DNA of 64,000 bases from Tenebrio molitor (lineage: Eukaryota > Arthropoda > Insecta > Coleoptera > Tenebrionidae). The notes beneath the pieces are model-generated. The model saw only the letters and a program-made list of their open reading frames with translations, ran no database searches and was not told where the DNA came from. The position numbers and the translations under genes are program-made. Of the stretch, positions 1 through 10,900 are shown piece by piece. Location of the stretch: contig NC_091050.1 in the NCBI RefSeq assembly GCF_963966145.1, positions 19,034,001 to 19,098,000 on the forward strand, written 5' to 3'. The first letter of the stretch is position 1. Each line of letters starts with the position of its first letter.

Positions 1-300
1 CTTCTTTCTATTGTTGCTTGTTGTTCTTCCATCCGCCTTCCTTTTCCCCCAATTCTTGCATTAAAATCCCCCCCAATCACCAGAGTTCCTTCTTCCTGCT
101 CTTTTACTCGCTCTTCTATTATTCTCTTCGTTTCTTTCATACTTCTGCTGTATATTGTTACAATTCTCCATTTTCTCTGTTTTCTTTTTACCGTTCTTTC
201 CATAAACCCTCTTTCTTCTTTTACTCCAGATCCGTTTTCTTCTTCCAGTCCCTTTTTCACACCCATTATTATCCCTGGCCTGAACTTGAATGCACCAAAA
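1..300 (-). mobile_element. Non-LTR retrotransposon endonuclease fragment
   Basis: Read on the minus strand, this stretch encodes a Lys/Glu-rich peptide ending in the motif VIGGDFNARIG, near position 60. The GGDFNAR core is the conserved GDFN motif of the apurinic-type endonuclease (exonuclease-endonuclease-phosphatase fold) that non-LTR retrotransposons use to nick target DNA. Upstream of it the frame stays open for about 75 codons, with RPGIIMG near position 270. The piece is cut by the window edge, so its full length is unknown. After the motif the frame seems to drift, so it is probably decayed. The plus-strand frame here is Phe/Ser-rich and looks like a shadow. Confidence 0.7.
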
Positions 301-323
301 GATTTCTAACTTTGATTTTATGA

Positions 324-828
324 TTACCTACTGTTTCTTCATAACATTTTTGTAAGGCACGTATGATGTCCTTAGAAAATATTTTTATAGAAACTAGCTA
401 ATAAATGTTTAAAATACTGGAGCACCTAGAGGCACACTCTTTATGCTAAATTAGGACCGTCTTTATAATACTATACCTACCAATTTATTGATTCTGACAA
501 CTTGTACGTGATCTAACAATAATGCAATCTTTGGAAGAAAAAATAAACACATGCATATAAAATCTTTGTTGTTAATGGCTCACCATAAAAATCGTTTACT
601 TCAAGGCTTCTGATTTATCATGTTTTGACCCAAATCTGTAATCTACATTTTTGAACCTGTTTTCGTATAAATTTAAATAAACTATTTGCTTTTCTCCAAC
701 TTATTGCCCAAGTGATCCAAGTGTTCTATTATTTGTTAAAACTCCGTTCGTCGTAATTGCATTAATCTCCTCCGATAACCTTTGTTCTAAATATTTACGA
801 TGTATTTTTTAATCCGTGTTTGTCTCAG
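324..828. other. AT-rich sequence, no gene seen
   Basis: No supported coding region or repeat was seen. The stretch ends in a splice acceptor (TTTGTCTCAG, ending at 828) for the first visible exon of the next gene, so part of it should be that gene's intron or 5' region. No convincing upstream exon was found. Confidence 0.4.
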
Positions 829-2004
829 ATTTTCCAATCATCGAAACCGCGTTCTACAATCCTCGTACAATTTTTATAGAAGCCGATGATAATTTGAAAC
901 GTTACAAATGTGTCAAAATTATCAAATGTAAAATGTCTGATTGTTCAGAATTACCATTCTTCCCCAAACATGAAACCATCCATCTACAAAACCATCCTGA
1001 AATAAGAGTAACATTTTTCGAACCGAAATTTTCTCAAAGCCACTACAATTATCAAAATGTGTCGATTTCAAGCAACGCCTGCACTTTGATTGCCGTTCTG
1101 ATGGCATCCTATTGCAGGCACGAAAGGATTATCGTGAGTAACAAACACCAACAGATTTCAGCATTTCATTTCCACTTCTAGATTAACAAACCAGACAATG
1201 TTATAAACGTCCGATTGATCTACTTACTTGCGTACAGCATCTTGGACGGCAACAAGATTCACGAGGAATTGAAAACCAAAGGAACTCTAGACAATTTTAA
1301 TTTGACGGTTCCCGAAGCAATGAAATTCGCTGGATATCGAGCTGAGGGCTTGACAGAATGGGTAACGATAATAAAACATTCAAAAAGTGTGAATTTAACC
1401 GCCATTGTGACACATGAGTACTCTACACAAACATAACCTCACATTATTCATTTAGAATTGATTATAAAACAAACACACTGTAACATCATATTTCATTGCA
1501 CATAAAAGCTTTAAATTGAATAGCTATAATACGTTTTAATAATTAAATAGTGTCTGTTGTCGCCGCGACATGGCGGCAAATTTAATTTGTTGTTTTTCAG
1601 AAAAGCATGATTTACATGGAATCTCTGTTTCAATCGCTTTATGCAAACATCAAAAGCAACTTATCCGAGTGGAACAAGAGCAACAAAAGCAAATACAATC
1701 CTGATCTGTACATTATTCTGATTGCTGACAACAGGAGCGTTCTTTTTATTTTGCAAAAAGAGACAGTAAGTGTGGGAGTTGAGAGTGTGTTTTCTTGACG
1801 TAAGAATTTTAGGTGACTCTGGTAGATTCTCATCAGCACTCGGACAACAAAGGGGCCTTTATAGCGGTGGCTTTAAGGGAAAGATTCAACATTTTGTGCT
1901 TGTGGTACGGTCATATCATAAATAAATGTTACAAATGTGACCCTAGTCTGTACGAATTATCGTTCTTGTATTTTCAAAGCAAAGATTATAGTCAGCAGCA
2001 GTAA
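829..2004 (+). CDS. Unrecognised insect protein, possible papain-fold peptidase (5' partial)
   Basis: Four exons join in frame: 829-1133, 1182-1361, 1601-1765 and 1813-2004, with GT/AG introns and stop TAA at 2002. The first visible exon starts at an acceptor, so 5' exons are missing. The 280-residue product carries SSNACTLIAVLMA at the end of its first exon, LTVPEAMKFAGY in the second, IILIADNRSVLF in the third, and TLVDSHQHSDNKGAFIA in the fourth. A Cys near the start of a helix, paired with a late Asp-Ser-His in a strand, resembles the Cys and His boxes of papain-like or deubiquitinating peptidases. That is inference from motif spacing only. No signal peptide or membrane segment is visible. 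It converges on the DCUN1D1 gene. I am confident that it is a gene, but not of its function. Confidence 0.7.
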
Positions 2005-2555
2005 CTTGAATCCGCACATTATTTAATACAAAATCTGTAATTTATTGTAACCCGACATTTGAATTAACAAGAAGACAGTGTTGACACTAACGATTTATTT
2101 CTTTTAAACTGCAGGTTCGGGGAAATAACACTCAGTTGTAGATTTATTTAAAAACAATATAATTATTTATTATAGCTGATGAAAATTTACAATTTTAGTG
2201 CTCAAAATTTCTTTCTTTGCTATTTACAATTTTTCTCTATTTTTTTTTTTTAATAAATAAAACGAAGACAGACCGCATGACATTAAATTGGAACCGCCGC
2301 AACAGTTACTTGGATAAAATCAAAGGTTTCAAAATAGACGAAATGAATAATCAACGCACAATCTGCTACATTTGTATTAAATTTTATTGAACGATACTAA
2401 AAGCGCTTATCTACCCTCTTAAATCGTAGAAGCAACTTCATGCGACGGATTATCTTTTGCCAATTGACGACTCGTAAACGAAATTATAGTTGAAAACAGT
2501 TTAATGTCATCCAAGTCTGAGTTTCGGCACGTTGTTCGACAAATAAATAGTTTCG
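2005..2555. other. Convergent intergenic region with 3' UTRs
   Basis: This is the gap between the ends of the unrecognised plus-strand gene and DCUN1D1. An AATAAA on the plus strand (2252-2257) and one on the minus strand (reverse complement TTTATT, 2383-2388) can serve the two genes, so the transcripts may nearly touch or overlap here. Nothing else was recognised. Confidence 0.4.
2383..2388 (-). terminator. Candidate poly(A) signal for DCUN1D1
   Basis: AATAAA on the minus strand, about 170 bp past the DCUN1D1 stop codon. It is the nearest canonical hexamer downstream. Confidence 0.4.
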
Positions 2556-3703
2556 CTAATCGAGTTGGTTGGTACCGTGTTGTTGGTTTTCTCTTGTTCT
2601 TGTCGAGGCCCATTCAACAAAGTCGTCGATTAGGACAGGCCAAGCGCCTTCTTCGTCGTAATTACTCATATCATCTGCAATCTGTTGAGCAAAGTCTAGG
2701 AGGAGATTCCAGGTGTCTTTTGGGATCGACCTCTTGTGGTTTTCCTGGAATAAAGAGCTAATTGTGAATGTCGTCGGACAGGGTGTGACATCGCACCTGC
2801 AGAAATGTGCACCATAAGTCTAAAAATTTGAATTTGCCTTTGAGGACGATGTTCCAGTATGCGATGGCCATATCAAGATCCAGCCCCTTCTGGCCCGGAT
2901 TTTTGGCATAGTTAAACGTAAAGTGATAAAAGTCCTTAAACTTGTAATTATCGCGAATTTCATTTTCTAACGTTGACAGTCTGGCTTTTAACTTATCGAT
3001 ATTATCACAACCTAGTTCTGTCATTCCGTTGTTGAATTCATCTCTGGTGAACTCGCATTGGGTGGCAGCTTTGAATTTCCACGCTATTATCAGTACTAGT
3101 TTTGATTCAGGCGGCAGGCCTAAATCATCTAAGAATTTCATAATACCATCGACAGTGATTTTGTCTGGCTCGTTGGGGTCTTTGTATCTGTTGTACAGAG
3201 CCTCGAGCTTCTTTTTGTCGACGTTTCTAGGCTCCTTATAGTATGCATCTGGGTTCTGAAAGTAATTATCGCTGGCTAAGTCTAATTTCCAATCGTTTTG
3301 AGTAAGGCAATAGATCGCTGTATTCTCGCCTGTCTGTGTAAATGATATAAATTTTTTCACCTTCTCTCTTTGGGACGACTTGAGTTTATGCTGAAACACG
3401 GACGGTTTTAAAAAAATTGCCTTTATTACATCAAAAGTAAGGTTAAGAACATCAAAATAGATTTGACAGCTGAGTCGAGATCTGGAAAAATTGGGATTTG
3501 GAGATTCGAGACTTCGACGGCCCACTCACCATTCTCCTCGCACAAATTTTCACTACGAATTTCCTGATAATTGATAACAATTTCGAAATTGCCAAGTTGT
3601 AGTGGCAAGTGTGAGGTTATGTCCATCAAAATAATTTTGACAGTCACATTAATGTTTATAAATGTGCTTTTCTATAGCAATTTCCCAAATTTCTGCTTAC
3701 CAT
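2556..3703 (-). CDS. DCUN1D1: DCN1-like protein 1/2 (cullin neddylation co-E3)
   Basis: Exons read 3703-3701 (ATG alone), 3390-2797 and 2744-2556, giving 261 aa; human DCUN1D1 is about the same size. The start codon is split from the rest by a 310 bp intron, and ATG|GTAAG is visible at 3703-3696. The N-terminus (HKLKSSQREKVKKF, LTQNDWKLD) is the UBA-like domain. The remainder is the PONY/Cullin-binding domain, with LYNRYKDPNEPDKI, AATQCEFTRDEF, TELGCDNIDKLK, FAKNPGQKGLD-type and DEEGAWPVLIDDFVEW segments. Family proteins bind UBC12 and cullins and speed NEDD8 transfer, mostly in the nucleus and cytosol. The C-terminal acidic stretch holding the cullin-contact residues is intact. A shadow frame runs into the last intron (2745-2796) and should not be used. 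Confidence 0.95.
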
Positions 3704-4012
3704 GATAGTCTAGGAGTTTTGCACTACAAATTTGCTAATACAACTTAATCATTTGACTACGATTTTCTTTAACGTATTTGGAGAATCATCGAAAATAACC
3801 TTAAAAGTCTGCGTGTGCAAGGTTGCCACTCTTACAAATAACGATGGAAATGGAAAACTGGGACGACCGAAAACGTGAGACGCGGAGAAAGTAAAAAGAA
3901 AGTGCAAGTTTAGTCATCCGAGGGGGAGTCATTCCGTTCATTTCCCTTGATTTTTACCAGCGATAACATGAATGAAATTTTCACTTAACCTCTAAAAAAC
4001 TCTCGTCTAACC
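3704..4012. promoter_or_regulatory. Divergent promoter region DCUN1D1 / EARS2
   Basis: About 310 bp separate the DCUN1D1 start codon (minus strand) from the EARS2 start codon (plus strand). Both are housekeeping-type genes and no other gene lies between, so a shared bidirectional promoter is likely. No clear TATA box is visible in either direction. The transcription start sites cannot be placed from sequence alone. Confidence 0.5.
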
Positions 4013-5870
4013 ATGTTAACCTCCATCTGCCGGTATTTCATAATCGTGAAAACTCCAATATCCCCACGATTTTATTCCGGAATTAACCAGGAAGTAGTCA
4101 GAGTGCGTTTTGCCCCGAGTCCCACAGGTAATTCATCATTACCACATCAAACCCCATTTGTACATCTCCATTTAAGGTTTTCTCCATTTGGGAGGCTTGA
4201 GAACTGCCCTTTATAATTATTTGTTTGCGAAATCTCGTGGGGGCAAATTCGTTTTGCGCATAGAGGATACAGATCAAAGTCGTTTGGTTCAAGGAGCTGT
4301 GGAACAATTGCAGCGTGACTTGAGTTGGGCTGGAATAGAAATAAATGAAGGACCTGGAACAGAAGGGAATTTTGGTCCCTATATTCAGTCTCAAAGAACA
4401 CACATTTACAAGTATTTGTTACCAAATCAAAAGGAATTTATTTTACAGTGAAAGATTGTAGGGAGCATGTCAAAACATTATTAGAGAACAAGTCAGCTTA
4501 TTACTGTTTTTGCACTGAGAAACGTTTGGAATTACTGAGAAGAGAAGCTGTAAGGGTCAGAGAAGTCCCCAAGTATGACAACAGATGCAGAAGTTTACAC
4601 CCTGCACAAGTTGCAGATAAATTGTCTCAAGGTGTCCCACACTGTATTAGGTTCAAAGTATAATTTATCATGTCCATGTGTGAATATTTGATTTATTTCA
4701 TTAAATTCTAGTTGAATCCAGGACTTGAAAGTTTCAATGATTTGATATACGGTACCATCACTTATGACATTGCTGCAAATGAAGGTGATCCGGTCATAAT
4801 GAAATCTGACGGTTTTCCCACTTATCACTTCGCCAACGTCGTCGACGACCATTTAATGGAAATTTCTCACGTTTTGAGAGGTGTTGAGTGGCAAATTTCC
4901 ACCACTAAACACATTCTGATGTATCGGTAATTTTGTTTTTGTCAGGTTTAGGTTGGCAGCAGTGCACACACGCAACTGTATTTTTCAGAGCTTTTAATTG
5001 GAAACCCCCACAGTTTGCTCATTTACCTCTTTTAATGAACTCTGACGGCTCAAAACTCAGTAAAAGACAAGGAGACATTAAAATCAGCCACTACAGAGAC
5101 AGCGGTATATTTCCATTAGCGGTAATTAACTTCATAATTAATTCAGGAGGTGGCTTTGAAAAAGATAGCGAGCGAAATGTCAAACCAAAATGTCTGACAA
5201 TGGACGAGTTAGCGGAACAGGTAAATTTGATTATTGAAAAGCTATAACAATAAAGATTGTAGTTTAATATTTCCAGAATCAACTCTCATTCTGGAAAATT
5301 GATGTCTGAGAGGTTGCTGGAGTTCAGTAGATTGGAGCTGAAGAGGAAACTTCAGCACCCACAAGAGGAAAATGAATTGATTGAAGTAGTGCGTGAGATG
5401 GTAAAAAAGCATTTGCCTGAGCATGATTCACTGCAGTTAAGTTCAGAACATATTAAGAACATTCTTCATTGGTCAGTTAGTAGAATTAACAAACTGTCAG
5501 ATTTGTTGAGCGATGATTTAAAGTTTATCTGGGTCTCACCTAGAACTTGTAAAATCAGTGATACTGAGTTACCACATATAGAAATCTTTATAGAAAATTT
5601 ACAAGAGAAGCAGTTTTTAGATAAGGACAATTTGAATGGGTTTTTCAAAGAGTTTTGTGGGGAGCGTCAGCTCAAGTTTGGAAGTTTTATGAAAACTTTA
5701 AGGGCGATCCTTAGTGGATTGAAGGTAATTTTTGCTCTTTCTTTGTACGTTCGTTTTGTTGGATTTTGATTGTTTAATAGGAGGGGCCAAGTGTGGCAGA
5801 AATGATGACAATCTTAGGGAAGGAGAATACTGTGGAGCGTCTCCAGTGCAGCATAAAAAACAACAAGTGA
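4013..5870 (+). CDS. EARS2: Mitochondrial glutamyl-tRNA synthetase
   Basis: Seven exons (4013-4127, 4177-4411, 4462-4657, 4712-4926, 4989-5220, 5263-5724, 5781-5870) join in frame into 514 aa, close to the 523 aa of human EARS2. The enzyme charges mitochondrial tRNA with glutamate. Residues 1-25 are basic and hydroxylated, like a mitochondrial targeting peptide. The class I signatures are present: APSPTGFLHLGG (HIGH region, residues 34-45) and DGSKLSKR (KMSKS region, 273-280). RIEDTDQSR and TYHFANVVDDHLM are also family-typical. Introns are only 42-62 bp. Two acceptors need care: exon 3 starts after TTGTAG at 4461, and exon 6 after TTGTAG at 5262, giving EQ-FNISRINSHSGKL. Nearby AGs would cause stops. 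No defect was seen. Confidence 0.95.
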
Positions 5871-5909
5871 GATAAATATATTTAATATCTTTCATAATAA
5901 TACAATTAC

Positions 5910-5915
5910 AATAAA
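5910..5915 (+). terminator. Candidate poly(A) signal for EARS2
   Basis: AATAAA lies 40 bp past the EARS2 stop codon and is followed by an A-rich stretch. Short 3' UTRs fit the compact layout of this gene. Confidence 0.5.
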
Positions 5916-6305
5916 AAAAGTTTAAAAAAAGTAATACAATGGTCAATTTGGTATGTTTCCAGTTTCCTAGGTCACAATTATTAAATGAAAAACTAATCTT
6001 ATTACTTCACAAACCTAATTTGTATTAAACAATGGAGAGCTTTGAGGTTTAAGTATAATAAATAATATATAAAACGGAAATAATCGTATTGCTGGCCATT
6101 TTATTACAAGTGACTGCAACATTATATCACAGAAGTTCAACAGCAGTCTTAGGTAAAAAATACGCGGACAGATTTGGAGAGCGTTATTAAATATCAATTT
6201 TTGTCCCCCGTCCTAATAAGATTCTCGAAATCTGCACGAAATAATACGAACTCGGTGAACACAAAACAAGTAATCACAGGGTCGAATGCAGGGGCGTCCT
6301 CCAGT

Positions 6306-6346
6306 GGCGGCAGCCGCGTCGCTCAACATGAAACGGCGCTGCCGCC
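6306..6346. repeat. GC-rich inverted repeat in probable 3' UTR
   Basis: The perfect 9 bp arms GGCGGCAGC (6306-6314) and GCTGCCGCC (6338-6346) flank a 23-base loop. They sit in an unusually GC-rich island within otherwise AT-rich DNA. The stem could form in RNA transcribed from either strand. Confidence 0.45.
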
Positions 6347-6669
6347 TCCAGTCGGAGACTGTTCGCTCGAAACACCAATGAAATTGTGTAAGAGGGGAGA
6401 AATTTGGTCCACTTGTAAGTAAATATTAATGTTCCTTGCCTCTTTGTCAATGATTGTACGAAGTGGAGTGAAAGTACACAAACAAGGAGAATAAAAGGAA
6501 TGCATCGAATCGAATCATTAAATTGCCATAATTCCTTAAAAACTAACCATTACTTTGTACATACGGGAATGATCATAAGGCTACAACATATTTTGTGCTA
6601 AGTAATACATAACACGTTCACAGGAAGTTTGGTTGAAGTGCTGTTAATTATGGCAGTCGGTTAAAAACG

Positions 6670-6681
6670 CCACCAGATGGC
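6670..6681 (+). promoter_or_regulatory. CTCF-consensus-like motif
   Basis: CCACCAGATGGC matches the CTCF core consensus CCASYAGRKGGC at every position. It lies between two convergent genes, where insulators are often found. A 12-base match with four degenerate positions can arise by chance, so this is a candidate only. Confidence 0.35.
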
Positions 6682-7936
6682 GTCCGTCCAATGCGCGACG
6701 TTTGCCAAAATGTTTTGCTCCAATTTGGCCTCTACTCGCTACACTACTCTAAAATATCATGGTTTTTAGGTAAAGACGGGTCGTTTCGCAACACAAATGG
6801 AATGACCCATCTTTGATATGGTAGTTGTGCGAAAAAAATTACAGCTGTCTAGATATCAACAAGTCACCCCAGAGACGAGGGGCGTCAATTTAGAAACAAG
6901 TCGTCCTACTACGAAGCTATGGTTTGACACAATAATCACATCAGCTAACATGCAAAAGGCAATAAGTAATGATTATCTTAGTTGCTTCTATTAACTCTTC
7001 TGTATTGATTTCGAACGGAAAGTAATCAACTCAACACATTACACTAGCGTAGACTCTTAACTCTAAGGTACTAAACTAGTTCCTACTTTATTTATAAATA
7101 CTCTTCAACATCCAAAAAAGCTTAAAAATATAGGTAGTACAAATAATGAAGACTACGTCTGTTTAAACTTCTTCTACTACACATATAAGGTACTGTACGT
7201 CACGTGAATGGATTTTGCATGAAAAGAATTCAAAAGAAACAGGTTCGAAATCGTCACTTTGATCGAGTGGCGCCGGAGCGTGACCGACCAAAGCGGCGAG
7301 TCCGCAAACGCGTGAATACAAACAATAGCATTCGTTTGTTTTTATTCGAAGATGAAGCACGAAGAAAAGCAATGCACTTATAAGTTAGAGATAGAAAGAG
7401 TAAGTTGTAGTTTTAGATATATTGCTAGGGAAAGATAATTGCTTTTAGTTTAGAATATTAGTTTGTCGTAATAATAAAATTTTGGTAGTTTTTTTTTTCC
7501 AAGAGAAAAATTTGACAATGACAACAATCAAATTGTTATTAACGAGTTTTATAAGCGTACGATTTTAGTAAAATTTTTCATAATTTTCGGTTTTTTATTG
7601 AAGAATAGATGAATTTCGATTTGATGAACGAACGTACACTATCATTTTCACACTTAACTATATTTCATAACTAGAATAATTTTATATATTTTTTTTGGAA
7701 ATCACAGTAATTTCTCATATCAATAACTAATATCAATCAATAATCAGTACATCTACACGGGGTGGTACGTACCATTTTCTTAACGCCAAAAACAACGTGA
7801 AAGAGGAGATCTTAACTTATGCACCGACCAACACGAAAAAGATTTTTTTACGCGGATCCTGAACCGGTCAGGCTTACAAGGTGCGGATTTTAACATTAAA
7901 TTTTAAAACATCGGTTGGTAAATTATTTTTGTTAAT

Positions 7937-10900
7937 TTATAAACCTTGAGTCAAATCCTTGATGGCTTGCAGTATTCTTTTTACATGACCTACTTTAGTA
8001 ACACCTAAGTCTTTCAAATCCCGCCTGGCCAGAGTGAGAAGCTCCCGCCCTCTTATGTCGTTCTTGACGAAGCTGTCGATGTACTCCGACAGCTGCAGAG
8101 TCTCGAGCCACGTCGCCACCTCTTGGGTGCCCCAGGAGGCCACCTCGCGTCCAGATTTCTTCCCCGTTTGCTGCTGGGCCGAGCCGGTTCCTTTGGCTCG
8201 GAACTTGAGCCAGAAGAGGCCTTTGCGCTTGTGCTCGGACTGAAAAATCACAAACGAGCGTGCATTTCACGTAAAACATATCGGCTCAGGAATACACCGT
8301 GGTACCCTAGCGGTCTGGTACTTACCTGGTCGCCTTGCACCGGTTGCAGATAAACCAGACTCCCTTGCGGCTTGTCGTACATCACACATTTCCTTAATTC
8401 TAGTTCCGTATTGGCTAAACTGGCACTTAGTTTATTCTCTAGGTCCTCTCGTAGTTTGAGTTTGTCTCCCCTGTCGTGCAACAGACAACAACTGTCTTCG
8501 TACAGTTGTTTAACAGCGGTAACCAATTTGGTAAATTCGACCCGTAAAGAAGGTCCCTCTAGTATTTTTCCGTTTGGATGTATATTTTCAAGGCAAGTAT
8601 CGCATTTGGTCGCTAACGTATACAAATCTGATTCTAACGAGTAACTGATTGCTAATATTTTGATCCATTTCGTTAAAGTCGTGGTGCATTCGATGAAGTT
8701 CAGCAGGAGGTAGTGTTCCTCGTCGGTGAATAAAATGTCGGGCTCGACCGGAGCCGGCGGTTTCTCCACGAAGGTCACGGTTTGTTGCTTCTCGTGGTGC
8801 ACGGGAACGGCACCGCTGAACGAGTGCTGGCGGATCTTCTCGAAGTTGACCCCCAGGAAGGACTTCTCGTGACCCGGCATGCTCTGTCGGGTGAAACTGT
8901 GTCTGCCCTTGTCGTGCGAGATGGAATGTCTGGGTTTGCCCTGCGCGGCTATGCTCTGTCTTTGTTTCTCCTCCCACGACTTGAGGGAGTTTTCCAGAGC
9001 GCGGTTGCGGCACAGCATCTGCATGCGGTTCTTGTGGAGGATTCTTATGATCCCCGGCGGTTGGATCCAGGCCTCACCGTCCACTTGGATGGGCACGCCC
9101 TCCTCGCCCAGGATGTTAATCTGGATGCTCTGGCATTGCGCTATGCGGTGGTGCTGTAAGTTGATCAGTCGAGAAGCCGCCATCTGGACCGACCCGAACA
9201 CCGCCACCACTTCGAGGATTTTGTCGTCGAAGGAGGGCGGCAGGAAGATGTGGTCTTCCTTGGTGCCCCCCCAGAAGTTGATGCCCCCCATGAAACTACA
9301 ATGCGAGATTGAGATCGAGGGAGGGAGGGGGGTGCGAGCGGGACTCACCTGGGTATATTGAGGATGACGATGCCCTGGAGGCTCGGCAAAGGAATCCTTT
9401 GGCCGTCGCACTCCAGCTGGACCCTTTGTTCTAGATTTTTGTAAGTCTTCTGCAGCCACTGCTTGCTGCCCAGCACCCCGTACCACATGTAGTTTTTAGC
9501 GCGTGATCTGCATTTTTCGGGGTGCTCTTCGCGCTTGTGGTGGAAATCCAGAGAAATTTTGGCGTCAATTCCGATGCCGAAATAGTTATTCATGACGCAC
9601 CGTTCGTAGAAACCCTCGAGCAGGGTTTCGTCTGGGTCAATTAGGGGGCTTACGGCTGCGCAAAGGGTGTCTGCATTAGCTAGAAGACATTTGCTAATGA
9701 AACCACTTCCCGTGCTCACATCTAAAATGCGATACACACCGATAAGACATTCAGTAATACTTCTACTTGGCGTTGCTGGGGTATCAAAAAAAAATCGCAA
9801 AAATCAAGGAGGACAATGCTTTGTCAATGGCATCCTAAAAAAATAACCAAGACAAGGCTCAAGGGTCTTTCCATTCCCCATACATCTCAAAAAACTAAAA
9901 GGGTCGGGGAATTCATCGTTTGCGCTAGACTAAATGACTACTGACGAAACTTACTTGGCCACGTCGGCAAGCGAACTAAGGGGTTAATGATGGGCAGTTT
10001 ACGGTTTTCCTTTTCCCTATCGTCCTTTTTCTCCCTCTCTTTCTTTTCGGCGTCGGTGTAGAAACTAGAGGTGGCGGCAGCGGCGGCCGCCAGAGCTGCC
10101 GCCTCTGCAGGATTCAACATGCTGCAACAGGAGATTCTGCGAGTCGCCGCGGGCGATCTCGTCAGGAACTGTTCGTTGTCGATGCCCAATAAATTGGAAC
10201 TGGAACTGTTATTGCTGGTCGTGATGTCACTGGTCGACAATCGCTCAGCTTTGGAGCAAAGATTTCGTAGGTCCAGATCCGAACCCGACTCTATTTCGAT
10301 CTCCACACCCAGCTTCACCATGCGTTCGCTTCGGATGTCTTCGGTTAACACCGGAGACGGGGGTTCAACTATGACGCTCACTTGGGGGAATACACACTAA
10401 ACACAATTAGATTTAGTTAAAGATATTTCCACAAAGACACGCGTTTACCGTTTCCGTTGTCGGTTTTTCAGTTGTTTCTGTTTCTTCGGGGTTTTTAGGC
10501 GTCTCAACGGCCTCCTCTTTCTTCTCTTCTTCCGCTTCCGCTTCTAGAGCCTTCAGCGTAGAAGTCGACACATTTGACAGTTCCTTTTCTAGCTTGTTCA
10601 AGTTGCTGTGCGAGCCTATCGGGGTGACCTCGCTTTCTTCCATGAGTGTGCTTTGTCTGTTGACGTTCGCCTCCGTTTTCGATATTTTCGTTGTGGAACG
10701 AACCCTTTTGAACGACCTCCTCGCTATGTCATTACCTTCTACGAACTGAGCCAAACTGCAGTACCTCGTCGGTTCACTCTCTAGCTTATTATCTAAGTAT
10801 ACATGCTGCGACATGAAGGCACGGTTTTCAAATCCGAATTGTGTGTCGTCGTCCAGTTTGGTCCTGGAACTCTTGCGTTTCTTTTCGATCGAATCTCTCT

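Larger units (their letters stand above)
5916..7936. other. EARS2-DGK convergent interval, probable DGK 3' UTR
   Basis: Two kilobases lie between the ends of two convergent genes. No supported exon was found; the 83-codon plus-strand frame around 6174-6422 has no recognisable features. Since the kinase gene ends at 7937 on the minus strand, much of this is probably its long 3' UTR. Within it are a GC-rich inverted repeat (6306-6346) and a CTCF-like motif (6670-6681). Confidence 0.4.

Noticed and set aside
18..323. 101-codon plus-strand frame rich in Phe and Ser
   Set aside because: It is the opposite strand of the retrotransposon endonuclease fragment and has no domain of its own.
6174..6422. 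83-codon plus-strand frame with a Gly/Ser-rich middle
   Set aside because: No known motif, no clear splice partners, and it lies in the probable DGK 3' UTR.
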